This document shows positions 1 to 8,224 of a DNA stretch of 64,000 nucleotides, piece after piece (the first letter of the stretch is position 1; the number at the start of each line of letters is the position of its first letter). Origin of the DNA: CBDCFV01 sp965261795 (GTDB taxonomy: Bacteria > Chloroflexota > Dehalococcoidia > Lucifugimonadales > UBA3495). The notes under the pieces are model-generated. The model ran no database searches. It was given only the letters and a program-made list of their open reading frames with translations, and was not told the DNA's origin. The stretch lies in assembly GCA_965261795.1 (NCBI GenBank), contig OZ253476.1, positions 1-64,000 of the forward strand. Reading direction: 5' to 3'. A program made the translations under genes and the position numbers.

Positions 1-227
1 AGGGAAAACGGCGCGGGAATTCTAACATTCAGTGTGTTCGGATGGTAGCATAGCCGAATAGGAGCGTCAACTTAAACCCGTTGCCGGGCATATAAAATTC
101 CCATTGCTTCCAGCGTCAGCCACATACCCGAAAGGATTTCCGGTTGGCCTCTAAAGTGGTCGAAATCAATCTTTCCGTTTCTTGGTAACCATGTTGACAT
201 TATGTTTAAATACCGGAAGGAAGTGTT
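1..227. other. upstream region of rsmD, no gene recognised
   Basis: No supportable coding frame or RNA gene was seen here. A TTGACA hexamer lies at 194-199 but has no convincing -10 element at normal spacing. The end of the stretch carries the rsmD ribosome binding site (GGAAGGAAG, about 213-221). Confidence 0.4.
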
Positions 228-779
228 ATGCGTGTGGTATCTGGCAAGGCCAAAGGTAGTCGGCTGAGGGGTGCAACCTCCGCAGCGGTCCGGCCTACCA
301 CAGAGCGGGTGAGGGCGGCTATCTTCAATATTCTTCAACCCCAAACGTATGAGGACCAGCGTGTACTGGACCTTTACGCCGGAACCGGCAGCCTGGGTAT
401 AGAAGCCCTTAGCAGAGGCGCCGCTTGGGCCGACTTCGTGGATCAAGACCGTCGCCAATGCGCCGTGATTCAAGCCAACTTGGATACCACCGGCTTTCGG
501 GATTTCTCAAGCGTCAGTTGTAGCTCGGTTGAGTCATCCTTGGGCAGACTCAACGGGCCTTACCAATTAGTGCTGCTGGACCCGCCATATCGCCTCCAAA
601 CGTTGGGAGAGGTGTTGGAGGTAATCGCGTCAACGCCGGGCTTGGTGGACACAGGGGGGATGGTGGTGGCCGGGCACTCCAAACGATCCGGTCTCCAAGA
701 GGCCTATGGCCCCCTGCACATCACTTCCCAACGTCGCTACGGCGACAACGCCGTAGACTTTTATTGTAAGGAGGCCTAG
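228..779 (+). CDS. rsmD: 16S rRNA (guanine966-N2)-methyltransferase RsmD
   Basis: Cytoplasmic SAM-dependent enzyme that methylates G966 of 16S rRNA during small-subunit assembly. The 183 residues match the family length. The N-terminus begins MRVVSGKAKG and is followed by RPTTERVRAAIFNIL, the family's signature opening. The SAM-binding motif VLDLYAGTGSLGIEALSRGA lies at about 47-66 and the catalytic DPPY tetrapeptide at about 118-121. The ATG has a strong Shine-Dalgarno (GGAAGGAAG). coaD follows after 5 bases, so the two are probably co-transcribed; this rsmD-coaD pairing is common in bacteria. Confidence 0.95.
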   Translation: MRVVSGKAKGSRLRGATSAAVRPTTERVRAAIFNILQPQTYEDQRVLDLYAGTGSLGIEALSRGAAWADFVDQDRRQCAVIQANLDTTGFRDFSSVSCSSVESSLGRLNGPYQLVLLDPPYRLQTLGEVLEVIASTPGLVDTGGMVVAGHSKRSGLQEAYGPLHITSQRRYGDNAVDFYCKEA

Positions 780-784
780 ACGAA

Positions 785-1273
785 TTGACCGCCGTTTATC
801 CGGGAAGCTTCGACCCTGTAACGTATGGACACCTGGACATAGCCACCCGCGCCGCGGCCTTGTTCGACAAAGTGATAGTCGGCGTCTACGCAACCCCTTC
901 CAAAAACGTGTTGTTTGATGCGGATGACCGTATCGAGCTATTCACCAGAGCGGTCGAGGGATTGCCCAACGTGGAAGTAAGGGAATTTGAGGGGTTAGTG
1001 GTCAGGTTCGCGCAGGACATGGGTGCCAACGTGATTGTACGGGGCCTGCGGAGCGGTTCGGACTTCGAGTACGAATTTGATATGGGAATCATGAACCGGA
1101 AGCTGGCCCCGGAAGTGGACTTGGTCTCCTTCATGACCTCTCAAGAGCACATGTTCCTTAGCTCGAGCTTGATTAAAGAGGTGGCAATGCTGGGCGGGGA
1201 CATCACCGGCATGGTGCCGCCATACGTAGCAGAAGCGGTCTACCGCAAATTTGGATCACCGGCCTCGAACTAG
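785..1273 (+). CDS. coaD: phosphopantetheine adenylyltransferase CoaD
   Basis: Transfers AMP from ATP to 4'-phosphopantetheine, the penultimate step of coenzyme A synthesis. The 162-residue length is typical. Visible motifs are the N-terminal nucleotidyltransferase signature YPGSFDPVTYGH (residues about 5-16, with the TxGH-type motif as TYGH), VRGLRSGSDFEYE in the middle and the C-terminal SSSLIKE. The start is TTG at 785, supported by AAGGAGG about 10 bases upstream inside the end of rsmD. It follows rsmD directly and precedes a coiled-coil gene in the same reading frame, separated by a single stop codon. Confidence 0.95.
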   Translation: MTAVYPGSFDPVTYGHLDIATRAAALFDKVIVGVYATPSKNVLFDADDRIELFTRAVEGLPNVEVREFEGLVVRFAQDMGANVIVRGLRSGSDFEYEFDMGIMNRKLAPEVDLVSFMTSQEHMFLSSSLIKEVAMLGGDITGMVPPYVAEAVYRKFGSPASN

Positions 1274-1297
1274 CATGGGCCGGGCAAGGAGGACATC

Positions 1298-1813
1298 ATC
1301 GATATCATAAACGTTATTGACCGGTTGGAGACCCTACTCGACACCAGCAAGGTTGTACCCGTCAGCGGCAACGTACTTATCGATAAAAAGAAAGTCATGG
1401 AGTTGGTTGACCAACTACGGTTAGCCATACCTCAAGAGTACAAGGCAGCCCAAGAGGTGCTGGCGCAAAAGGACCAAATCATCAATCAGGCCATCGTCGA
1501 TGCCCGTCGGACCAAGGCCAGAGCCGAGGACGAGTACCGAGAGCGATTGGACCAGAACGAAATCATCGAGAAGGCGCAACGGAAAGCCGAACAAACCATC
1601 TCGGAGGCTGAGGAGCGGGCCCAACGACTGATCAACCAGTCCGAGAACTCCGCTAGGTCCCAAGTGGCCGAAGCCGACGCCTATGCGCTGCACAGCCTTC
1701 GGAACTTGGAACGCCAGCTTAACAGCATCACGGCCTCCGTGCGTAAGGGCATCGACATGCTGGCGCAGGACACCGTCTTGAACGCGGGCAACGGCCATTA
1801 CAGAGAGGAGTAG
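1298..1813 (+). CDS. coiled-coil protein of the coaD cluster (AtpF/DivIVA-like), probable ATC start
   Basis: Predicted soluble, highly charged protein. A short N-terminal segment (DIINVIDRLETLL) is followed by a long Ala/Glu/Arg/Gln-rich helix that should form a coiled coil. From memory, related genes directly after coaD occur in other Chloroflexota and begin MDI-x-x-x-(I/L/V)DRLE. The first conventional in-frame start is TTG at 1325, which has no ribosome binding site and would remove the conserved opening. A strong AAGGAGG at 1286-1292 is followed five bases later by ATC at 1298, in frame with that opening, and there is no ATG, GTG or TTG between. I therefore place the start at 1298. Molecular function is unknown. 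Confidence 0.7.
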   Translation: MDIINVIDRLETLLDTSKVVPVSGNVLIDKKKVMELVDQLRLAIPQEYKAAQEVLAQKDQIINQAIVDARRTKARAEDEYRERLDQNEIIEKAQRKAEQTISEAEERAQRLINQSENSARSQVAEADAYALHSLRNLERQLNSITASVRKGIDMLAQDTVLNAGNGHYREE

Positions 1814-2341
1814 CACCGGCTGATATTGCGTTTTGCGCCAAGTCGATGCGGAAACTTACCCTCGGGGGCAGTGTAGTTCAGGGTGTTGCATTGGGCGCCG
1901 AGTGGGGCGAAGATTACACTACGCTGGAGTTATACCATAGGGCGTTGTCCGTAACGGTTGGGCTGTTAGCTTGTGGTGGACGTGTCGGTAGCTTGTCGCA
2001 GTGGCCTTGGGTTCCCTCTAAAGGCCGTCAACTTCGCCTGACCATACTACTTGCCAGGCATATCATTAATATCGTCCATGAAACCAAATGGGAAACCGCT
2101 GCTGGCGCAAATTGGGAAAATGACCACGGGTCGAAAAAATGCACTCTCGTCTACGTCGGTCTTTGCGCACTCCGCGGTGGAAAAGGTTAACGAACAAGCA
2201 AATCCGGCAGGTTACGCGGAGTTTACGGCCGTGGCCCAAAAAATATGATGGATGCCCAAGTCAACTCGCTGGGTTGACATTGAAATCGGGCGGAGAATAA
2301 AATTCGATACTGCTCATGGATGAAAGACGGAGGCGACATCA
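1814..2341. other. 528-base gap with no recognisable gene
   Basis: Open frames here (for example 1846-2190 and 2051-2248 on +) lack ribosome binding sites and resemble no family I know. The stretch may hold decayed sequence. Its 3' end carries a clear promoter and the Shine-Dalgarno of the next gene. Confidence 0.35.
2274..2303 (+). promoter_or_regulatory. sigma70-type promoter of the bifunctional nuclease gene
   Basis: TTGACA at 2274-2279 and TAAAAT at 2298-2303 are separated by 18 bases. The start codon at 2342 lies about 30 bases beyond the expected transcription start, with GGAGG at 2329-2333. Confidence 0.65.
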
Positions 2342-2902
2342 ATGCTGGAGATGAGTATCGATAGCATTCGGGTGAGCCCGATGAACTACCAGCGTGTAGT
2401 CATCCTCAAAGAGAAAGACTCCGATCGTTACCTTCCGATCTGGATCGGGCCGGCCGAAGCCGATGCGATCGCCGTCAAACTGCAAGACCTTACCGTGCCT
2501 CGGCCACTGACCCACGACTTGTTGCAGACGGTCATCGACACGTTGGGGGCGTCGGTTAAGCACATCCTGGTAAGCGATCTTCAAAATGACACGTTCTACG
2601 CCAAGATAACCCTGCAGACCAACGGCACGGCGACGGAGATAGACTGCCGCCCCAGCGATGCCGTGGCCTTGGCGGTGCGGGTGCAAGTGCCGATTTACGT
2701 GGACGAATCGGTATTAGACAAGGCCGGTATCCTGTTGGACAAAGAAACCGGCAAGCCCTTGGTGCCCGGCGCGGAGGAGCAGCAGGCCGCAGAGAGGCCG
2801 GCGGAAGTGAAGGAAGAGGAACTCCGGCGGATGTCTGCGTTCACGGACTTCATTGACACCCTGGACTTGGAGGACTTCGGCAAGTCTCAACCCGGCAAGT
2901 GA
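2342..2902 (+). CDS. bifunctional nuclease family protein (DUF151)
   Basis: 186-residue member of the DUF151/BFN family, whose characterised plant member has DNase and RNase activity; the bacterial role is unsettled. The core covers residues about 1-125. It shows the typical opening with YQRVVILKEKDSDRYLPIWIG, the AEADAIA helix and the conserved CRPSDAVALAVRVQVPIYV stretch. A charged Glu-rich tail (about 140-186) follows and is probably flexible. It has its own promoter and is followed by a hairpin terminator, so it is a single-gene unit between the coaD cluster and the ATP synthase operon. Confidence 0.85.
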   Translation: MLEMSIDSIRVSPMNYQRVVILKEKDSDRYLPIWIGPAEADAIAVKLQDLTVPRPLTHDLLQTVIDTLGASVKHILVSDLQNDTFYAKITLQTNGTATEIDCRPSDAVALAVRVQVPIYVDESVLDKAGILLDKETGKPLVPGAEEQQAAERPAEVKEEELRRMSAFTDFIDTLDLEDFGKSQPGK

Positions 2903-2927
2903 AAAACAGAGAATATCGACACTTCAT

Positions 2928-2965
2928 AACGGCCCCGGCAAGGATAATGTCGGGGCCGTTTATCG
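2928..2965 (+). terminator. hairpin terminator after the DUF151 gene
   Basis: AACGGCCCCG (2928-2937) pairs perfectly with CGGGGCCGTT (2951-2960), a 10-bp stem with a 13-base loop. The following tract (TTTATCG) is only weakly T-rich. Confidence 0.6.
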
Positions 2966-3001
2966 TTACCGCAGCATAGGAATTCGTAAAGCGAGGCTCA
3001 A

Positions 3002-3030
3002 TTGACTTTTAAAAAGCATCCTGCTAATAT
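3002..3030 (+). promoter_or_regulatory. promoter of the ATP synthase operon
   Basis: TTGACT (3002-3007) and TAATAT (3025-3030) with ideal 17-base spacing. The predicted transcription start is around 3037, only a few bases before the first atpI start codon (TTG 3040) and about 15 before ATG 3052. The operon's first message may therefore be leaderless or nearly so. Confidence 0.7.
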
Positions 3031-3039
3031 TCACGCGGC

Positions 3040-3300
3040 TTGGCGGCAGGGATGAAGTGGTGGGGCTTTGCTTTACGACTTACGGGTTTGGGCTGGTACG
3101 TCGCCCTGTGTATCGTTATCGGTGTAGCAGGTGGCGCTTGGCTGGATCGGTTGGCGGGAACCAAGGTTCTGTTTCTTCTATTCGGGGCGGTGTTGGGCAC
3201 CACGATAGCCTTCTGGGGTCTATATAAGATGGTCCGGCCGTTTTTGTCGAGTTACGGTGTAAAATCGACGGGGTCGGATAACAGCGGGAGAGGTAATTAG
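3040..3300 (+). CDS. atpI: ATP synthase accessory protein AtpI/AtpZ-like
   Basis: Small membrane protein (86 residues from TTG 3040, 82 from ATG 3052) of the F1Fo gene-1 family, implicated in c-ring assembly or Mg2+ supply. Two transmembrane helices are visible at about 14-34 and 43-65, joined by a short loop containing GGAWLDRLAGT, a family hallmark. It opens the atp operon and its TAG stop overlaps the GTG start of atpB (TAGTG). The start is uncertain: neither candidate has a clear Shine-Dalgarno, and both lie very close to the predicted transcription start. Confidence 0.75.
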   Translation: MAAGMKWWGFALRLTGLGWYVALCIVIGVAGGAWLDRLAGTKVLFLLFGAVLGTTIAFWGLYKMVRPFLSSYGVKSTGSDNSGRGN

Positions 3301-4277
3301 TGTCAGCCGGCGCCACCAGGTCCCTTTTGCTCTTGGCCGCAGTGGGGCTGGTAGTCCTATTGATTGTCGGTTTGATCATAGGTGTCATCGGCCAGAAAAT
3401 CCTGACCCAAGGCGAGGGTTTCGTAGAAAAACCCGAGATACACTTGGCGCCGCAGCCGATTTTTCCTGCATCCGTTCGGGACCAAGCCTTGGGGTTGGCG
3501 TCCGCAGATGGACATGAGGTCAAGGCCAAGGAAGGAGAAGCCCCCCACACAACGCCGTTGACCATCACCCAAGTAGCGTTGACCAACACCCTGCTTTCGG
3601 CGTGGTTCGCCACAATAGTCATCATCCTCTTCTTTGTCCTCGGCGCCGCCAAAAGAGGCCTTATTCCGGGCCGGTTTCAAGCCTTGGTGGAGATACTCAT
3701 CGAGGCGGGGCTTAACTTCTGCATTAGCGTCTTGGGACAGGAGTTGGGGCGTAAGGCGTTCCCTGTGGTAGCCACCATCTTCTTCTTCATCCTTTTCAAT
3801 GCTTGGCTGGCACTGTTGCCATTCTATCAATTCCTCGGGTTCGTGCAGGATGGGCACCTCAAGGCTCACCTGTTGCGCTCCGCCGGGACCGACCTGAACA
3901 TGCCCTTGGCCTTGGCGCTGGTCTCGTTCGTCTTCGTGGAGTACTGGGGATTCAGGTACAACGGTTTTGGCTACCTGAAAAAGTTTTTCGCGTTGGGCAA
4001 TCTGCTGCGGCTTCGCCCGACGGGGTTGATTGAGGCCTTTGTGGGATTTCTCGAGCTAATCAGTGAAATGGTGCGTGTGGTCAGCTTCACCTTCCGACTG
4101 TTCGGCAACATGACCGCCGGAGAGATTCTGGTGGTAATGATCACCTTCCTTGTCCCGCTGGTGGCGGTCGAGTTTGTCTTTGGGCTTGAGTTGCTGGTAG
4201 GACTGATACAAGCAGTGATTTTCGCCTCTCTTACTTTGGTCTTCGTATCGGTGGCGGTCAGCCACGAAGAGCACTAA
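3300..4277 (+). CDS. atpB: ATP synthase Fo subunit a
   Basis: Membrane subunit forming the two proton half-channels against the c-ring. At 325 residues it is longer than the roughly 270 of E. coli, because of a hydrophilic, probably periplasmic stretch (about 36-80) after the first helix. The essential arginine is seen in FRLFGNMTAGE (Arg at about 266), followed by the last two helices and a C-terminal SHEEH. The GTG start at 3300 overlaps the atpI stop, with GGGAGAGG upstream, implying translational coupling. Confidence 0.95.
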   Translation: MSAGATRSLLLLAAVGLVVLLIVGLIIGVIGQKILTQGEGFVEKPEIHLAPQPIFPASVRDQALGLASADGHEVKAKEGEAPHTTPLTITQVALTNTLLSAWFATIVIILFFVLGAAKRGLIPGRFQALVEILIEAGLNFCISVLGQELGRKAFPVVATIFFFILFNAWLALLPFYQFLGFVQDGHLKAHLLRSAGTDLNMPLALALVSFVFVEYWGFRYNGFGYLKKFFALGNLLRLRPTGLIEAFVGFLELISEMVRVVSFTFRLFGNMTAGEILVVMITFLVPLVAVEFVFGLELLVGLIQAVIFASLTLVFVSVAVSHEEH

Positions 4278-4305
4278 TAACTTAAACGGTTCATAAGGAG
4301 GTTAA

Positions 4306-4566
4306 ATGGGCATGGATCTCGTCCTTTTGCAGGCGCTCACCAAGGAAGCGGCGCAGTTCATTGGCGCTGGTCTGGCTATCGGACTCGGTGTTGTGGGCCC
4401 GGGCATCGGCATCGGAATCCTGGGGGCAGGCGCGATGGGAGCCATCGGCCGGAACCCGGACGCTACCGGGCAAATCCAAGTCAACATGATCTTGGCCATC
4501 GCGTTCGCTGAGGCGCTTGGTATTTACGCCTTGATCGTAGCCGTAATACTGTTATTCGTGGTGTGA
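4306..4566 (+). CDS. atpE: ATP synthase Fo subunit c
   Basis: 86-residue hairpin proteolipid forming the rotor ring. Helix 1 contains the glycine-rich packing motif GPGIGIGILGAGAMGAIGRN (31-50), then the polar loop RNPDA. Helix 2 carries the ion-binding carboxylate Glu69 in AFAEALGIY. The sodium ligands of Na+-type rings (Gln in helix 1, Ser/Thr after the Glu) are replaced here by Ile and Ala, so a proton-type ring is inferred. The Shine-Dalgarno is AAGGAGG, seven bases before the ATG. Confidence 0.96.
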   Translation: MGMDLVLLQALTKEAAQFIGAGLAIGLGVVGPGIGIGILGAGAMGAIGRNPDATGQIQVNMILAIAFAEALGIYALIVAVILLFVV

Positions 4567-4567
4567 C

Positions 4568-5092
4568 ATGATACTCTTGGGAATTACCGAACTGGGAATT
4601 AACCTCCCCAGCCTGATCGCTTATGTGATCAACTTCGGGATTCTGTTAGGCATCCTTTTCCTGTTCGCCTACAAGCCGCTGATCCGGGTCATGGACCAGC
4701 GAGCCGAGCGGATCAGGGAAAGCCTTTCAGCCGCGGACCAAGCCAGGCAGGAAGCGTCCAGTTCAAGAGAGGCCATCGAAGAGCAGTTGAACGAGGCTCG
4801 ACGGCAGGGCCAGCAGCTCTTGGACCAAGCGCGGGATGCGGCTGAGAGGTACCGCGGCGAAGAAATGGAACGAGCGCGGAACGACGGCGACGCGATGATA
4901 GAGCGGGCCCGCACCGAAATTCAACGGGAACGCGACGCCGCCATTCAGGAAGTGCGGGGCAATTTCGGCGACCTTGCCATAACCGCAGCTGAACGGGTTA
5001 TACGACGTTCGCTGGACCGTCAAGCCCATGAAGAGTTGATCGCTCAAGTGTTAGACGAGGGCGCTGCTGTGTCCCGCGGGCCGAGAGCTTAG
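4568..5092 (+). CDS. atpF: ATP synthase Fo subunit b
   Basis: Peripheral stalk subunit of 174 residues. A single N-terminal transmembrane segment (about 14-34, LIAYVINFGILLGILFLFAY) leads into the family motif KPLIRVMDQRAERIRESLSAA. A long charged coiled coil reaches to the C-terminus. It starts one base after the atpE stop and ends seven bases before atpH, consistent with tight operon packing. Confidence 0.95.
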   Translation: MILLGITELGINLPSLIAYVINFGILLGILFLFAYKPLIRVMDQRAERIRESLSAADQARQEASSSREAIEEQLNEARRQGQQLLDQARDAAERYRGEEMERARNDGDAMIERARTEIQRERDAAIQEVRGNFGDLAITAAERVIRRSLDRQAHEELIAQVLDEGAAVSRGPRA

Positions 5093-5099
5093 GTAGGCG

Positions 5100-5651
5100 A
5101 TGCCCAGACGCGTCTCCGGCAAACAATACGCTCAAGCCATCTTCCAGTTGGCGTTGGAACAGGGCCAAGTCGACCAGTGGGCCGGCGACCTCCAGTTAGC
5201 TGGCCAGGTCCTTCAAGACCCTGAGTTCCGCGCGTTTCTGAACCACGCCGACGTCCCGCTTGAAGAGAAGACTAAATCCATTGAAGTAGTGTTGAGGGAC
5301 ATTCATCCCTTGATGCAGAACTTGGTCAACCTGATGGTCACCAAAAGAATTGTGGACGCGGCGCCGGACTTGGAAGACGCTTATAATGCGCTCTTGGACC
5401 AACACCACGGGCGCCAACGGGTGCACGTAGTTACGGCGGTCCCATTGGGCGACGCCGAACTGAGGCGTGTTACCCAATTTGCGGCTGCGCTGACCGGCAA
5501 AGAGGTGGTCGTCTCGACCGAAATGGACGAGTCTATCATGGGCGGAATTGTAATTCAGGTCGGCGACCAACTGCTGGATGGCAGCACACGGTCTCAACTG
5601 GAAGCGTTGCGTAACCGAATGCACTCGGAGATCATGGTGCCCAGGTCTTGA
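5100..5651 (+). CDS. atpH: ATP synthase F1 subunit delta
   Basis: 183-residue subunit joining the b stalk to the top of the alpha3beta3 head. The N-terminal helical domain opens with RVSGKQYAQAIFQLALEQGQ. The C-terminal part holds the typical segments TAVPLGDAELRR and GGIVIQVGDQLLDGSTRSQL. The ATG follows a weak Shine-Dalgarno (TAGGCG). It is co-transcribed with atpF upstream and atpA downstream. Confidence 0.93.
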   Translation: MPRRVSGKQYAQAIFQLALEQGQVDQWAGDLQLAGQVLQDPEFRAFLNHADVPLEEKTKSIEVVLRDIHPLMQNLVNLMVTKRIVDAAPDLEDAYNALLDQHHGRQRVHVVTAVPLGDAELRRVTQFAAALTGKEVVVSTEMDESIMGGIVIQVGDQLLDGSTRSQLEALRNRMHSEIMVPRS

Positions 5652-5673
5652 ACCGGGCACAAGGGAGCAATTA

Positions 5674-7185
5674 ATGGCCATTAGAGGACAAGAAATCGTT
5701 TCTTTGATCAAGCGCCAGATCGAAGAGTTCGCCGGTGATTTGACCTTGGTCGACGTAGGTACCGTAGTCCAGGTCGGCGACGGCATAGCCGGCATTCAAG
5801 GTCTTCAGGGCGTACGGTCCAACGAGTTGCTGGACTTCGGCAACGATATACTGGGGCTGGCCTTGAACCTTGAAGCCGACTTGGTAGGTGCGGCCATTCT
5901 GGGAGACCCGAACTCGATAAAAGAAGGAGACCGGGTACGCTCCACTGGCAGAATCATCGAAGTGCCAGTGGGAGAGGCACTTATAGGCCGGGTGGTTGAC
6001 CCCGTAGGGCGCCCGTTGGACGGCAAGGGACCGGTCAATACAACCGCCACCCGTCCTGTTGAGCGGGTTGCACCTAACGTGGTCGTCCGGCAATCGGTAG
6101 ACACGCCAGTGCAGACAGGCATCAAGGCCGTGGACGCCATGATCCCCATAGGGCGAGGGCAGCGGGAGCTGATCATCGGAGACCGTTCCACCGGCAAAAC
6201 GGCCATCGCGCTGGACTCTATTATCAACCAGCGCGGCGGCGACCTGATATGCATCTACGTCGCCATCGGCCAGAAGCAAGGCAAAGTGGCCCAAGTCGTA
6301 ACCACGCTGGAACAGAACAATGCTATGGACCACACTATCATCGTCAACGCTGGCGCGTCCGACTCCGCCCCCTTGCAGTACATAGCTCCTTACGCCGGTT
6401 GCTCCATGGCCGAAGAGTTTATGGCACAGGGTAAGGACGTCCTGATTATTTACGACGACCTGACCAAGCACGCTTGGGCCTACCGGCAGATGTCGCTGCT
6501 TCTCCGCCGCCCCGCTGGACGGGAAGCCTACCCCGGCGACATTTTCTATCTGCACAGCCGGTTGCTGGAACGGTCAGCACGCTTGAACCAGGAGTTGGGC
6601 GGCGGTTCTATCACGGCGCTGCCGATTATCGAGACTCAAGCCGGCGACGTGTCCGCCTATATCCCGACCAACGTTATCTCCATCACCGATGGCCAGATAT
6701 ACTTGGAAAGCGAGCTGTTCAACGCCGGCATACGCCCCGCCGTCAACGTCGGCTTGTCAGTATCCCGCGTGGGCGGAGCGGCCCAGTCCCGCGCTATCCG
6801 CCGCGTGGCCGGGCGTTTGCGGTTGGACTTGGCCCAGTACCGGGAGTTGGCGACCTTCGCTCAATTCGGAACATCGGACTTGGACGCCGGTACGCGGGCG
6901 CAACTGAGTCGGGGGCAGCTCGCAACGGAGATGTTGAAACAGCCACACTCCAGTCCCCTCTCTTTGGAAGAGGAGGTAATCATCCTGTTCGCGGTCAATG
7001 AGGGACTTGCTGAGGACATCCCGTTGGCCCGCTGCACCGAGTTTCAGGACCAGTTGCTCCGGTTCATGTCCTCCACTCATCCGGAAATTCAGCAAAGCAT
7101 AGCAGAGACCCGGGACTTGACTCCCGATACCGAGTCGGCCCTCACCGCCGCAATAAAGCAGTTCAAGGGAGGCTTCGGCGCCTAG
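5674..7185 (+). CDS. atpA: ATP synthase F1 subunit alpha
   Basis: 503-residue non-catalytic nucleotide-binding subunit. The Walker A motif GDRSTGKT is at 169-176, the same position as in E. coli. DVLIIYDDLTKHAWAYRQMSL, the PAGREAYPGD segment and the arginine-finger region SVSRVGGAAQ are all present. The open frame extends upstream inside atpH, but ATG 5674, preceded by GGGAG, gives the conserved N-terminus MAIRGQEIVSLIKRQIEEF and was chosen. An 80-base non-coding gap separates it from atpG. Confidence 0.96.
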   Translation: MAIRGQEIVSLIKRQIEEFAGDLTLVDVGTVVQVGDGIAGIQGLQGVRSNELLDFGNDILGLALNLEADLVGAAILGDPNSIKEGDRVRSTGRIIEVPVGEALIGRVVDPVGRPLDGKGPVNTTATRPVERVAPNVVVRQSVDTPVQTGIKAVDAMIPIGRGQRELIIGDRSTGKTAIALDSIINQRGGDLICIYVAIGQKQGKVAQVVTTLEQNNAMDHTIIVNAGASDSAPLQYIAPYAGCSMAEEFMAQGKDVLIIYDDLTKHAWAYRQMSLLLRRPAGREAYPGDIFYLHSRLLERSARLNQELGGGSITALPIIETQAGDVSAYIPTNVISITDGQIYLESELFNAGIRPAVNVGLSVSRVGGAAQSRAIRRVAGRLRLDLAQYRELATFAQFGTSDLDAGTRAQLSRGQLATEMLKQPHSSPLSLEEEVIILFAVNEGLAEDIPLARCTEFQDQLLRFMSSTHPEIQQSIAETRDLTPDTESALTAAIKQFKGGFGA

Positions 7186-7265
7186 GTCCGGGCCGTCTAA
7201 ACCGGAAAAGAACTGCACGTCCAACTCCGCCGAGTCTCGCAACCGGCTGTTCAGGAAAGCGTAAA

Positions 7266-8129
7266 ATGCCCAGCGTAAGAGACATGCGCCGCCGTATCCG
7301 CAGCGTGGAAAACACCGGCAAAGTTACCAACGCCATGTCGTTGATAGCGGCGTCAAAAATGCGGCGCGCCCAGATGTCGGTCACCCAAGGGCGTCCATAC
7401 GCCGAGAAGATTCAAGAGGTCATTACCCACTTGGCGGCCCAACCCAGTGAGGATGGTGCGCAAGTGCATCCTCTGCTCCGGGTGCGGCCGGTAGAACGCG
7501 TGGGAATTTTGATTATCAGCCCTGACCGCGGTTTGTGTGGCGGGATGCACTCCAACCTGAACCGTGCGGTGGGCAATTTCATTCAAGAAAGCGATGCGCC
7601 CATCACTTCCATAATCATGGGACGAAAAGCCCGTGACTTCATGATTCGCTCCGGGCAGGACGTCAAAGCCGTTTTCACTGAACTTCCGGAACGCCCGGTG
7701 CTCGCCGACACCATCTCCATATCCCGGATGGTCATCGACTCGTATGTCGAAGAGGAAGTTGACGAGGTGTACTTGGCATATACCAGGTTCGTCTCGACTG
7801 TCTCCCAACGCCCGGCTATCGAGCGGTTGCTGCCAGTGACGCCGGCGGAGTTAACCGGAGCGGAGCGGGTGGGGTACATCTACGAACCGGACAGTTTGGC
7901 AGTGCTCGACTCCCTGTTGCCCAGCTTCGTGGAAATGGAGGTGTACCATAGCCTCCTGGAGTCAATCGCCAGTGAACAATCGGCGCGGATGGTCGCCATG
8001 CGCAACGCCACCGACAACGCCAGCGAACTGGTGGGAGACCTTACCATCGTTATGAACAAGCTCCGGCAGGACAGCATCACCAACGAGCTGCTGGATCTCA
8101 TAGGCGGGCAGATCGCCCTCGAGGGATAG
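7266..8129 (+). CDS. atpG: ATP synthase F1 subunit gamma
   Basis: 287-residue central rotor shaft. The N-terminal helix contains RRRIRSVENTGKVTNAMSLIAASKM, the middle has ISPDRGLCGGMHSNLNR, and the C-terminal helix has ARMVAMRNATDNASELVGDLTIVMNKLRQ; all three are family hallmarks. The start ATG has AGGAAAG upstream. It lies between atpA and atpD with longer spacers than the rest of the operon (80 and 95 bases). Confidence 0.95.
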   Translation: MPSVRDMRRRIRSVENTGKVTNAMSLIAASKMRRAQMSVTQGRPYAEKIQEVITHLAAQPSEDGAQVHPLLRVRPVERVGILIISPDRGLCGGMHSNLNRAVGNFIQESDAPITSIIMGRKARDFMIRSGQDVKAVFTELPERPVLADTISISRMVIDSYVEEEVDEVYLAYTRFVSTVSQRPAIERLLPVTPAELTGAERVGYIYEPDSLAVLDSLLPSFVEMEVYHSLLESIASEQSARMVAMRNATDNASELVGDLTIVMNKLRQDSITNELLDLIGGQIALEG

Positions 8130-8224
8130 TGAAAGATAAACCTCGACCTCGAAGGAGAGCCGGCGGTGTAGGTTCCCGTGCCCTCCGGTTGCGGGCTTAG
8201 CATGGCAAGCAAGAGGAGAATAAA

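Noticed and set aside
1846..2248. Two short plus-strand frames in the coaD-DUF151 gap; considered as DUF177 or L32 genes
   Set aside because: No Shine-Dalgarno, and no match to the cysteine pattern of L32 or to DUF177.
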